Origin: Bog-793 sp050013835
GTDB lineage: Bacteria > Actinomycetota > Acidimicrobiia > Acidimicrobiales > Bog-793
NCBI GenBank assembly: GCA_050013835.1
Contig: JBEKEM010000005.1
Location: 103,466-167,465, forward strand
Direction: 5' to 3'
DNA length: 64,000 nucleotides
Notes under the pieces: generated by a model
Told to the model about the DNA's origin: nothing
What the model saw: the letters and a program-made list of their open reading frames with translations, nothing else
Database searches by the model: none
In this document: piece after piece, positions 53,790-62,257 of the stretch
Position numbering within the stretch: position 1 is the stretch's first letter
Layout: each line of letters begins with the position of its first letter
Translations under genes and position numbers: made by a program

Positions 53790-55069
53790 GCGCGGCCACG
53801 CCGGAAACGGCGAGCTTCGAGGAATCGGGGCCGTTGCGGGGCGTGGTCCGCCCTCCCGGGGACAAGTCGATCGCCCACCGGGCCCTCATCTGCGCTGCTC
53901 TCGCCTCGGGGACTTCACGGGTCCGCGGGCTTCCCCGCGGCGACGACGTGGCGCGCACCCGTGCCGCCCTCGGCGCCCTGGGCGTGTACTTCGACGCCGA
54001 CCGGATCGTCGGCGGGCGGGAGCGGCTGCGCGAACCGGACCGGCCGATCGACCTCGGCAACTCCGGGACCGCCGTCCGGCTCCTCGCCGGGGTCTGCGCG
54101 ACGCTGCCGTTCCGCTGCGTCCTCGACGGCGACGCCTCGGTGCGCCGGCGCCCGATGGACCGGGTGGTCGCCCCCCTGCGGGCGATGGGCGCCGCCATCG
54201 GGGGCGCCGACGGTGGCCTGCACGCCCCCCTCGAGGTGCGCGGCGCCGAGCTCACCGGCATCGACTACACGCTCCCGGTCCCGTCGGCCCAGGTGAAGGG
54301 GGCGGTCCTCTTCGCCGGTCTCGACGCCGACGGGGAGACGGTCGTGCGCGAGCACGTGCCCACGCGGCGGCACACCGAGGAGCTCTTCGCCCGCTGCGGC
54401 GCGGCGCTCACCGTCGAGGAGGGGCTGGCCGGCTACGGCGTGCACGTACAGCGCAGCACCCTTCAGCCCCTCGACGTCGACGTCCCTGGCGACCCCTCGC
54501 AGGCGGCGTTCCTCGCCGTGGCGGCGACGATCGTCGCCGGCAGCGAGGTGCGAATCGAGCACGTCTATACCGGCCCCGGGCGCCTCGGCTTCGTCGACGT
54601 GCTGCGTCGGATGGGGGCGTCGATCGAGGTCGTCCCCCGGGACGCGACGACCGGGGACCTCGTCGTGCGCCACGCCGCGCTCGGGGGCACGACGATCGCC
54701 GGCGACGAGGTCCCCGCGCTCATCGACGAGCTGCCGGTGCTTGCCGTCGCCGCCGCCTTCGCCGACGGCGTGACGACGATCCGCGACGCGGCCGAGCTGC
54801 GCCTGAAAGAGAGCGACCGCATCGAGGCGATGGCCGCCGAGCTCGCCGCCCTGGGTGTCGGGGTCGAGGAGCTCCCCGACGGCCTGGTGGTGAGGGGCGG
54901 TCTCGCCCCCCGCGGCACCGTGCGCTCGCACGGGGACCACCGGGTGGCGATGGCGCTCGCGGTGGCGGGGCTCGGCCCCTCCGGTGCGGTACAAATTGAG
55001 GACTTCGCCGCCTCGGCGGTGACCTGGCCCGGTTTCATCGACGACCTGAGGAGCCTGGCGTGCCGGTGA
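53786..55069 (+). CDS. aroA: 3-phosphoshikimate 1-carboxyvinyltransferase (EPSP synthase)
   Basis: Sixth shikimate step. The catalytic core is complete: PGDKSIAHRAL, LGNSGTAVRLL, RPMDRVVAPLRAMGA, SAQVKGAVLFAGL, the DELPVLAVAAAF motif, LKESDRIEAMA and GDHRVAMA. The start is unclear. No ATG, GTG or TTG lies between the aroH stop and TTG 53834, which would leave only 8 residues before DKS; CTG 53786, overlapping the aroH stop as CTGA, gives 427 aa. I mark the longer form. The stop overlaps the next gene by 10 nt. Confidence 0.92.
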   Translation: MSAATPETASFEESGPLRGVVRPPGDKSIAHRALICAALASGTSRVRGLPRGDDVARTRAALGALGVYFDADRIVGGRERLREPDRPIDLGNSGTAVRLLAGVCATLPFRCVLDGDASVRRRPMDRVVAPLRAMGAAIGGADGGLHAPLEVRGAELTGIDYTLPVPSAQVKGAVLFAGLDADGETVVREHVPTRRHTEELFARCGAALTVEEGLAGYGVHVQRSTLQPLDVDVPGDPSQAAFLAVAATIVAGSEVRIEHVYTGPGRLGFVDVLRRMGASIEVVPRDATTGDLVVRHAALGGTTIAGDEVPALIDELPVLAVAAAFADGVTTIRDAAELRLKESDRIEAMAAELAALGVGVEELPDGLVVRGGLAPRGTVRSHGDHRVAMALAVAGLGPSGAVQIEDFAASAVTWPGFIDDLRSLACR

Positions 55070-56409
55070 TCGCGATCGACGGGCCGGGCGGGGCCGGCAA
55101 GTCGAGCGTCGCGGCGGCGCTCTCCGCCCGGCTCGGCGTCGAGCGCCTCGACACCGGGGCGATGTACCGCGCGGTGACCTGGTGCGCCCTCGCCCGTGGC
55201 GTCGCCACCTCTGACGGGGAGCGCCTCGGGAGCCTCGCCCGCGACCTCCGCCTCGGTGTCGCCGAGCAGGTGACCGTCGACGGCGAGGACGTCACCGAGG
55301 CGATCCGCTCTCCCGAGGTCGACGCCGCGGTCAGCGCCGTCTCGGCCCACCCCGCCGTGCGGGGCGCCCTCGTCGCCCGGCAGCGCGCCTGGGTGGCGGC
55401 GCACGACTCGGGGGTCGTCGAGGGGCGCGACATCGGCACGGTCGTCCTCCCGGACGCGACGGTGAAGGTCTTCCTCACGGCGACGCCGGAGGAGCGGGCC
55501 CGCCGGCGGGCCGCCGATCCTGCGACGGGGACGGGCCCGCGCGACGTCGCCGCGGTGGCGGCGGAGATCGGCGTCCGCGACCGGCTCGACTCGACCCGGG
55601 AGGTCTCGCCGCTCGTCCCGGCCGCCGATGCCGTGGTGATCGACTCGACGGGGCGCTCCATCGAGTCGGTCGTCGACGAGATCGCCGCCCTCGCCGGGTT
55701 CGGGGAGCAACCGGCGCCCGGTCCCGGTGACCGGCCGGTGAGGCCGATCTCGCGCCGGGTGCGGGTGCTCTACTTCGTCTGCCGCGGCATCGTCGTGCGG
55801 ACGGGGCGCCTCTTCCTGCACGGGCCGATCGTCGGCCGGGAGAACCTGCCCCGATCGGGCCCGTTCCTCGTCGCGCCGATCCACCGCTCGGACATCGACT
55901 TCCTGATGATCGCCGCCATCACGCGGCGGCGGATGCGGTTCATCGCCAAGTCGGGCATCTTCGTCAACCGCCCGTTCAACTGGCTGATCGAGACGCTCGG
56001 TGCTTTCCCGGTCAGGCGGGAGGCGGCCGACCGGGAGGCCTTCAACCGCGCCCTTGAGGTGCTCCTCGCCGGGGAGCCGCTCGTCATCTTCCCCGAGGGG
56101 ACCCGCCGTTCGGGGCCGACGCTCGGCCCCACCCGGGAGGGGGCGGCGTACCTCGCGCTGCGCGCCGGCGTGCCGCTCGTGCCGGTGGGTCTGGCGGGGA
56201 CGGACAGGGCGCTCCCGCGGGGGAAGGTGATCCCGCGCTTCTCCCGGGTCGCCTGTGTCGTGGGCAAGCCGATCATGACCGGGGTCGAGCTCCACGCCGA
56301 AGGCCGCAGCCGGGTGCCGCGCTCGGCGGTCCACGCCCTCACCGAGGAGCTGCGCCGCGCCATCCAGGAGCTGACCGACGAGGCGGCGGGGATCGTCGCC
56401 GGCCGCTAG
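55060..56409 (+). CDS. Cytidylate kinase fused to 1-acylglycerol-3-phosphate acyltransferase
   Basis: 449-aa fusion. Residues 1 to about 215 are CMP kinase: P-loop IDGPGGAGKSS, DTGAMYRAVTW, GRDIGTVV. Residues about 235-449 are PlsC: HRSDID with the HX4D pair His275/Asp280, FPEGTRRSG near 344 and a PLVPVGLAGTD segment. The two are joined by a Pro/Gly-rich linker (GEQPAPGPGDRPVRP). The fusion joins nucleotide salvage (CDP precursor) with phosphatidic acid synthesis. Other actinobacteria are reported to carry similar fusions. Downstream of aroA in the standard aroA-cmk order. Confidence 0.93.
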   Translation: MPVIAIDGPGGAGKSSVAAALSARLGVERLDTGAMYRAVTWCALARGVATSDGERLGSLARDLRLGVAEQVTVDGEDVTEAIRSPEVDAAVSAVSAHPAVRGALVARQRAWVAAHDSGVVEGRDIGTVVLPDATVKVFLTATPEERARRRAADPATGTGPRDVAAVAAEIGVRDRLDSTREVSPLVPAADAVVIDSTGRSIESVVDEIAALAGFGEQPAPGPGDRPVRPISRRVRVLYFVCRGIVVRTGRLFLHGPIVGRENLPRSGPFLVAPIHRSDIDFLMIAAITRRRMRFIAKSGIFVNRPFNWLIETLGAFPVRREAADREAFNRALEVLLAGEPLVIFPEGTRRSGPTLGPTREGAAYLALRAGVPLVPVGLAGTDRALPRGKVIPRFSRVACVVGKPIMTGVELHAEGRSRVPRSAVHALTEELRRAIQELTDEAAGIVAGR

Positions 56410-56453
56410 CGTCTCGCCCCGGCCTACGAAGTGACCGAACGAGAGGGGACGCC

Positions 56454-57362
56454 GTGCGCATCGTCGTGACGGGGGGATCGGGGTTCATCGGGCGCCACGT
56501 CGTCGGCCGCCTGCGGGACCGCGGCGACGAGGTCGTCGTCGCCGACCTGAAGCCCTTCCCTTCGCCCGAGGTCGACTGCGTCGTCGGCGACCTGCGGGAC
56601 CCCCAAGTCGTCGCCCGCGCCCTCACGGCAGGCACCGACGCCGTCGTCCACCTGGCGGCGATCACCTCGGTGCTGCTCTCGGCCAAGGACCCGCACGCCG
56701 TCTTCCAGACGAACGTCGTCGCCACGGAGCTGCTCCTCGAGCGCTGCCGCGCTCTCGGCGTCGACCGTTTCGTCTTCGCCTCGACGAACGCCGTCGCCGG
56801 CAACGTCGGTGCCGTGACGATCGACGAGACCGTGCTGCCGCACCCGCTCACCCCGTACGGGGCGACCAAGGCGGCGGCGGAGATGCTGTTCTCGGCCTAC
56901 GCCGCGAGCTACCAGATGACGACCGTCGCCCTGCGCTTCACGAACGTCTACGGCGCCGGGATGCAGACCAAGGACAGCGTCGTCGCCCGCCTGATGCGCT
57001 GCGCCCTCGGGGGCGGCGCCATCCAGATCTACGGCGACGGCGAGCAGCGGCGCGACTACGTCTACGTGACCGACGTCGTCGCCGCGATCGAGCTCGGCCT
57101 GTCGCTGGCGCACCCCGAGACGCTGACGATCGGCGGGGGGAGGTCGGTCTCGATGAACGAGCTGTGGCGGACCGCTTGCGACGTGACGGGCGTCGAGATC
57201 GGCGCCGAGCACGTGCCCGCCAAGCCCGGCGAGATGCCGGCGGTCGTCGTCAACACGAGCCGGGCGCGCCGCCTCGGATTCGCCCCCGCCTACGACCTTG
57301 CCAGGGGCCTGGCAGCGACCTGGGAGGACTTCCGTTCCAACGGCGGCGCCCCGCCCGCCTGA
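56454..57362 (+). CDS. NAD-dependent sugar epimerase/dehydratase
   Basis: 302-aa extended short-chain dehydrogenase. Rossmann motif VTGGSGFIGRHVV at the N-terminus, DLRDPQVV for the adenine, the catalytic Ser in FASTNAVAG and YxxxK in PYGATKAAAE, and the RFTNVYGAGM segment of UDP-glucose 4-epimerase relatives. Substrate unknown. GTG start 44 nt after the fusion gene. Confidence 0.9.
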   Translation: MRIVVTGGSGFIGRHVVGRLRDRGDEVVVADLKPFPSPEVDCVVGDLRDPQVVARALTAGTDAVVHLAAITSVLLSAKDPHAVFQTNVVATELLLERCRALGVDRFVFASTNAVAGNVGAVTIDETVLPHPLTPYGATKAAAEMLFSAYAASYQMTTVALRFTNVYGAGMQTKDSVVARLMRCALGGGAIQIYGDGEQRRDYVYVTDVVAAIELGLSLAHPETLTIGGGRSVSMNELWRTACDVTGVEIGAEHVPAKPGEMPAVVVNTSRARRLGFAPAYDLARGLAATWEDFRSNGGAPPA

Positions 57363-57762
57363 CGCCCCCAGGGCACTCGCCTGGTCCCAGCCGCGCCGGG
57401 CGAGCGGGGACCCGCCGCAGCCCCCGGTCGACGAGTGACCAGCCAGAGACGCCCGCGGTCGTGCGCGGCCGGAGCGCTCCGCCGCAAGGACTCTGATGGG
57501 CAAATAGCCAGGCGAATGACCTGGCGAAGAGGGTGGCATCCAACCCGGCGCCCGGCGCCAACCGCTCTCACTCGGCGGCCGATCGCCGGCTCCGAGAGGC
57601 GTATCACATCTTCCAGCTGATCCAGTCGGCCGGCGGTGGCCTGGTTCGGGGCCCGAGCGCCGTTTGCCATCGCGCTCATCGTCCACCACCCGCTCGAATC
57701 TCTATCCATGGGGATAATCGGGGATACCCTCATCGCCAGATCGCCGGGACGCAATCTCGCTT
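57363..57762. other. Intergenic region, no supported gene
   Basis: About 400 nt. Open frames are short and unconvincing. From about 57660 the composition becomes less GC-rich than the surroundings, and that patch continues through the two orphan genes. Confidence 0.55.
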
Positions 57763-58134
57763 TTGGGAGTTCTCCTGACTGCTGGCCTCGCCACGTTGGT
57801 GAATCATGCGAAGGGCGCTTTCGCTTGGACGTTCGTCCTACTAAGCATTCCGGGTGCGATCGTCATTCTCGGGAGCGCGCTGGCTGGTTGGCCCTTTCCG
57901 TCGCTTCACGAAACCGACGAACTCGAACGACTGCGCATACGTGCGCTTCGCGTCGCAAACCGAATCCAGCTGTATTCAGACTTCTCAGATGCCTGGGTCC
58001 CGCGCCTGCGCCACTCGGAGCCTGACCCGATGCTCGGGCAAGGCGGGGTTAGTCCTTTGTGTTGGTGTCCTGAGCCCCAGAAATCGGCGACACCTTTCAG
58101 CTTTCTCATTACTTCGCGGCGCTCAGGGAAGTAG
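57763..58134 (+). CDS. Small membrane protein, unrecognised
   Basis: 123 codons from TTG 57763. Two hydrophobic stretches (GVLLTAGLATLV and AFAWTFVLLSIPGAIVILGSALAG) are followed by a charged helix (ETDELERLRIRALRVANRIQ). The last 40 residues look less protein-like and the gene may end in decayed sequence. No family recognised; the start is uncertain. Composition is less GC-rich than neighbours, which may indicate transfer. Confidence 0.45.
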   Translation: MGVLLTAGLATLVNHAKGAFAWTFVLLSIPGAIVILGSALAGWPFPSLHETDELERLRIRALRVANRIQLYSDFSDAWVPRLRHSEPDPMLGQGGVSPLCWCPEPQKSATPFSFLITSRRSGK

Positions 58135-58183
58135 ACCTATAGACAAGCCCAATGTTCTGCCTTCAGGCCAGGAGGTGCCCGGA

Positions 58184-58906
58184 TTGCCGTTAGATGAATC
58201 TCGACTCAGGCCGAAGCGCCCGCCTCGTCGTCGGCGTCGTCCGCGGTGGACGGTGCCCGTGCTCGCAGTGCTTCCCACGCTGGTTCTGATGACGCCCATG
58301 GCAGCAAGCGCGCGTGCGGCTACGACTTTTCCGGCATCGGTCGGTGCTTCCAGTTTGGGAAAGGTAAGACATTTCGTCGGCACCGTGACGGTGACTGAAC
58401 ACCTGGTGTGGAACTACTCGTCGAGCGGGATTGCCGAACACGGCCAGCGGAACATCACAGGTCACGTCAAGTTGGATCTCGCGGTCTCTGGTACCAACGT
58501 GGTCAGTTTCAAGGCGACCGAGGTGACCGTCGATGGCTCGATGCATCTCCTTGAGCAGATCCATCCGTCCCATTGCGACATCACCACGACACACAAGCTC
58601 GACCCCAAGGGGAAGTTCTCGGCAAGCGGTTCTCTGGGCAGCCTCGCTCTCAGCTGGCCGATGGTGGACCACCAGGTCGATGTAGGACCATGTCCGGGAG
58701 AGCCGCAGGGCACCAACAACTTCTCTGTTCGCTGGGGCTCGGGAGCGCCAAGTGGACTTGCGACTGGAAACTGTACGACGAGAGATAACGGTGCCAACGG
58801 GATTGTTGTCTACGACTCCACCTACAAGCCGCCTTTCGGGACTGGTGGGGTCGGCTCCGCCACGACCAACACCTGCAAAGGCGAGCTAAAGAGGAAGCTC
58901 ACGTGA
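58184..58906 (+). CDS. Secreted protein, unrecognised
   Basis: 240 aa from TTG 58184, chosen because AGGAGG lies 8 nt upstream. Signal peptide: RPPRRRRRPRW followed by TVPVLAVLPTLVLM and cleavage near ASARA. The mature part is Ser/Gly/Thr-rich beta-type sequence with four Cys (SHCDI, GPCPG, GNCTT, NTCKG), likely two disulfides. No family recognised. Its 3' end overlaps the end of the oppositely oriented glycosyltransferase gene by 21 bp. Confidence 0.65.
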   Translation: MPLDESRLRPKRPPRRRRRPRWTVPVLAVLPTLVLMTPMAASARAATTFPASVGASSLGKVRHFVGTVTVTEHLVWNYSSSGIAEHGQRNITGHVKLDLAVSGTNVVSFKATEVTVDGSMHLLEQIHPSHCDITTTHKLDPKGKFSASGSLGSLALSWPMVDHQVDVGPCPGEPQGTNNFSVRWGSGAPSGLATGNCTTRDNGANGIVVYDSTYKPPFGTGGVGSATTNTCKGELKRKLT

Positions 58907-59704
58907 AACTAGCCCACTTCCCCTCTCCCGCCACCAGGTGCGCAGGACCACGCGGGTGAAGCGGTAGCCGTAGACGAGGTTGCCGCCCTTCTTGGAGTGC
59001 CCCGAGGCCCGTGCAAGCATCGTCACGGGCCGCTCGGCGTAGCGCGCCCCGCCCATCAGGGCCCCGATGAGGAGCTCCGAGGACTGGTACTGCGGCTCGG
59101 CGAGCGTCAGCTTCTCGACGAGGTCCGCCCGCATCGCCCGGACCGGGTTGGCGACGTCGGTAACCCTCGTTCCCGTGAGCGTCGAGATCACGACCGAGAA
59201 GAACACGATCCCGAAGTTGCGGACGATGTCGGCCGACTCGGTGCGGCCGAGCCGGCGCGACCCGGTGACGAGGTCGGCCTCGCCGGCGAGGACCGGCTGC
59301 AGGACGACGGCCAAGTCGGCGGGGTCTGTCTGGCCGTCGGCATCGGCGGTGACGAGGTAGCGGGCCCCGTGCTCCGTGGCGACGCGGTAGCCGAGCCGCA
59401 ACGCCGCCCCCTGGCCGCGGTTCACCGGCGCGATGACGGCGTAGTGGCCCGCCTTGCGGACGATCTCGGCGGTGCCGTCCTCCTCGCCGTCGATGACGAC
59501 GAGGAACGAGATCGGCTCGCCGCAGAGCTCGGCCGGCAGCGCCTCGACGACGTGGCCGATGTTGTCGTGCTCGTGGTAGGCGGCGGCGACGACGACGATC
59601 TGGGCGAGCGCTGGGTCGCCGTGCGCGGCGCGGAACTCGGCGAGCGCGACGGAGTCGACGAGCTCGTCGACCGCCCGGCGGCGGCGGATCTCTCGGGCGT
59701 TCAC
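58886..59704 (-). CDS. Family 2 glycosyltransferase (polyprenyl-phosphate sugar synthase-like)
   Basis: 272 aa GT-A fold. VVAAAYHEHDNIGHVVEALP at the nucleotide site, VVIDGEEDGTAEI, RGQGAALRLGYRVA and the DxD-like DADGQTDP motif match the dolichol-phosphate mannose/glucose synthase group. No C-terminal membrane domain is present; the protein ends with a basic, Trp-containing segment. Probably loads a sugar on a lipid carrier for cell-envelope polymers. Located next to ispH, which supplies isoprenoid precursors. Confidence 0.88.
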   Translation of the reverse strand: MNAREIRRRRAVDELVDSVALAEFRAAHGDPALAQIVVVAAAYHEHDNIGHVVEALPAELCGEPISFLVVIDGEEDGTAEIVRKAGHYAVIAPVNRGQGAALRLGYRVATEHGARYLVTADADGQTDPADLAVVLQPVLAGEADLVTGSRRLGRTESADIVRNFGIVFFSVVISTLTGTRVTDVANPVRAMRADLVEKLTLAEPQYQSSELLIGALMGGARYAERPVTMLARASGHSKKGGNLVYGYRFTRVVLRTWWRERGSGLVSRELPL

Positions 59705-59764
59705 GGACGCGGTGCCTTTCCGCCGACGGGCGCGGCTCGGCCGTGCAGGTTAGTCACGGGCGAC

Positions 59765-60808
59765 TCAGCCGGCGCGGTCTACGCGCCCGGCGAGCATCCG
59801 CGCCGCGGGCACGTCGCGGTCCTCGGCGGCGGGCGGCTGGCCCGCCGGCCGGCGGCCGAGAGCGACGTGGGCGGCGGACCACACCGCCCGGAGCAGGTCG
59901 CGCAGCTCGGGCGGGGGAGGGAAGTACTCCTCCTCGTCGACGGCGGTGACGACCTCGACGCCGTGGCGCGGGGCGAGGCGGCGGAGGACGTCGTCGACGA
60001 GCCATTCCGGGGCCGACGCCCCGGCTGTCACCCCGACGACACCGGCGAGGTCGACGAGCTCGTCGGCGGAGTTCACCCGCAGCACCCACCGGCAGCCCGC
60101 CGCCGCGGCGACACGGGTCAACGAGACGGTGTTCGAGGAGTTCGCCGAGCCGATGACGACCACGGCGTCGCAGCGCCCGGCGATCGCCCGCAGCGCTGCC
60201 TGGCGGTTCGTCGTCGCGTAGCACAGGTCGGAGCGCGCCGGCATCCACAGCCCGGGGAAGCGCTGCCGCGCCCGGTCGGCGATGCCGGACCACTCGTCGT
60301 GCGGCAGCGTCGTCTGGGCGAGGAGCGCCACTGGGGTGGCGACGGGGGCGAGCGCGTCGACGTCGCTCTCGGACTCGACGAGTCGGACGGCGGCCGGCGC
60401 CACCGCCATCGTCCCGATCGCCTCCTCGTGGCCGGCGTGGCCGACGTAGACGACGGTGTAGCCCTTGCCGGCCCGGACCTTCAGCTCGTGGTGAACCTTG
60501 GTGACGAGTGGGCAGACGGCGTTCACGACCGGGCGGTTGTGCTCTGAGGCGGCAAGCTCGACCCCTGGGGCCGAGCCGTGCGCCGAGAGCATCAGGGGCG
60601 CGCCGGGCGGGACCTCGTCGACGTCGTCGACGAAGACGACGCCCTGGCGGGAGAACTCCTCGACGACGAGGCGGTTGTGGACAATCTCGTGGTAGCAGTA
60701 GACGGGTGGCTCGAAGACCCGCACCATCCAGGCGAGCGCCTTGATCGCCATCTCGACCCCGGCGCAGAAACCGCGCGGCTCGGCCAGCAGCACGCGGTCG
60801 ACTTCCAC
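59765..60808 (-). CDS. ispH: 4-hydroxy-3-methylbut-2-enyl diphosphate reductase
   Basis: Last enzyme of the MEP isoprenoid pathway, making IPP and DMAPP. 347 aa from GTG 60808. The three iron-sulfur cysteines lie in PRGFCAGVEMA, NAVCPLVTKVH and SDLCYATTNRQ; HEIVHN and SAHGSAPGV are also conserved. The C-terminus has a 30-residue Pro/Ala tail. It is divergent from the DUF512 gene with 39 bp between starts. Confidence 0.96.
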   Translation of the reverse strand: MEVDRVLLAEPRGFCAGVEMAIKALAWMVRVFEPPVYCYHEIVHNRLVVEEFSRQGVVFVDDVDEVPPGAPLMLSAHGSAPGVELAASEHNRPVVNAVCPLVTKVHHELKVRAGKGYTVVYVGHAGHEEAIGTMAVAPAAVRLVESESDVDALAPVATPVALLAQTTLPHDEWSGIADRARQRFPGLWMPARSDLCYATTNRQAALRAIAGRCDAVVVIGSANSSNTVSLTRVAAAAGCRWVLRVNSADELVDLAGVVGVTAGASAPEWLVDDVLRRLAPRHGVEVVTAVDEEEYFPPPPELRDLLRAVWSAAHVALGRRPAGQPPAAEDRDVPAARMLAGRVDRAG

Positions 60809-60835
60809 GCCGTAGAGGCTAGCGACCCGGCCGGG

Positions 60836-60841
60836 TACGCT
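60836..60841 (+). promoter_or_regulatory. TAnnnT -10 box (leaderless)
   Basis: TACGCT ends 6 nt before ATG 60848. Confidence 0.5.
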
Positions 60842-60847
60842 GGGACG

Positions 60848-62257
60848 ATGGCGTTTCCGCAGGTCGAGGGCGTCGCGCCCGGATCGCCGGCGGAGGCGGC
60901 CGGAGTCCGGGTCGGCGACGAGATCCACGCTCTCAACGGCGCGCGCCTCCGGGACGTGATCGACTACCACCTTGCCGCCGACGAGCCCGTCGTCAGGATC
61001 GAGCTCGGGCGCGGGGGCGCCTCCCACGAGGTCGTCGTCGTGAAGCACGCCGGCGAGCCGCTCGGCGTCTCGGTCTCGGCGGCGATCTTCGACCGGGTGA
61101 CGACGTGCGACAACCACTGCGCCTTCTGCTTCATCCACCAGCTCCCCCGAGGACTGCGGCGCAGCCTCTACGTGCAAGACGACGACTACCGGCTCTCCTT
61201 CCTCTACGGGAACTTCACCACGCTCACCCGTTTCACCGAGCTCGATCTCGAGCGGGTCGTCACGGAGCGGCTCTCGCCGCTCTACGTCTCGATCCACGCG
61301 ACCGATCCGGAGGTCCGGGCGCGCCTTTTGCGCAACCGGCGCGGGGCGACGAGCCTGCGCTGGCTGGCGCAGCTCCTCGACGAGGGGATCGAGGTCCACG
61401 GCCAGATCGTCGTGTGCCCGGGGGTGAACGATGGCCCGGTCCTCGACGACACGCTGGCGGGGGTCCTCGAGCGGTACTCCCGGCTCGCCTCGGTCGGCGT
61501 CGTCCCGCTCGGCGTGAGCCGGTTCTCGCGAGACGGAACGATGCGCCCCCACACGTCCGGTGAGGCCGGGGCGGTCCTCGCTGCGGTCGGGGCCTGGCAG
61601 GAGCGGTTCAGCGCCGCCCTCGGCCGCCGCCTCGTCTTCGCGGCCGACGAGTACTACCTGCTCGCCGGGCGGTCCTTCCCCGCGGCGGCCGACTACGAGG
61701 GCTTCCCCCAGCACGAGAACGGGATCGGTATGGCCGCCGCCTTCGCCGCGGCCTTCGCCCGCCCGGACGGCAGGCGGCCAAGGCGGGCCGGCGGGTTCTT
61801 CCGTTCCGTCGACGGCGCCCCGGCCCTCGGCTACCGGGCGGCGCGAGCCGCCCAGCGGGGTCCCGCCCCCGACGGGGCCGGAACGGCGGGGGCGGCGGTG
61901 TCGATCCTCACCGGCGCCTACGGGGCGGCCGTTCTGCGGCCGGTGCTCGACGCGACGGGGTTCGGCGACGTCGGGACGGTCGCCGTGGAGAACACCTTTT
62001 TCGGCGGGAACATCGGCGTCACTGGGTTGCTCACCTTTGCCGACCTCGCCCGGGCGCTGGCGGGCCTGCCGGCCGGCGGGCGGGTCCTCGTCCCGGAGGT
62101 GTGCCTCTCCAATGGCCGCTTCCTCGACGGCGGCGCGCCCGGCGACCTGCCTCGCCCCGTCGAGTTCGTCGCCGAGGACGGGGCCTCGCTGCGCCGGGTG
62201 CTCGAGGGGGCTCGCCGGCGGCGCCTCAAAGTTCTGGCCGCGGGGGAGAGGCGGTGA
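60848..62257 (+). CDS. DUF512 radical-SAM-like iron-sulfur protein with PDZ domain
   Basis: 469 aa. An N-terminal PDZ-like domain (GVAPGSPAEAAGVRVGDEIHALNG) leads into TCDNHCAFCFIHQLPRG, a Cys cluster like the iron-sulfur site of radical SAM proteins, then the DUF512 domain (LYVQDDDYRLSFLYGNFTTLTR; CPGVNDG). Biochemical function unknown; the gene is commonly next to der, as here, where the stop overlaps the der start (TGATG). Confidence 0.9.
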   Translation: MAFPQVEGVAPGSPAEAAGVRVGDEIHALNGARLRDVIDYHLAADEPVVRIELGRGGASHEVVVVKHAGEPLGVSVSAAIFDRVTTCDNHCAFCFIHQLPRGLRRSLYVQDDDYRLSFLYGNFTTLTRFTELDLERVVTERLSPLYVSIHATDPEVRARLLRNRRGATSLRWLAQLLDEGIEVHGQIVVCPGVNDGPVLDDTLAGVLERYSRLASVGVVPLGVSRFSRDGTMRPHTSGEAGAVLAAVGAWQERFSAALGRRLVFAADEYYLLAGRSFPAAADYEGFPQHENGIGMAAAFAAAFARPDGRRPRRAGGFFRSVDGAPALGYRAARAAQRGPAPDGAGTAGAAVSILTGAYGAAVLRPVLDATGFGDVGTVAVENTFFGGNIGVTGLLTFADLARALAGLPAGGRVLVPEVCLSNGRFLDGGAPGDLPRPVEFVAEDGASLRRVLEGARRRRLKVLAAGERR

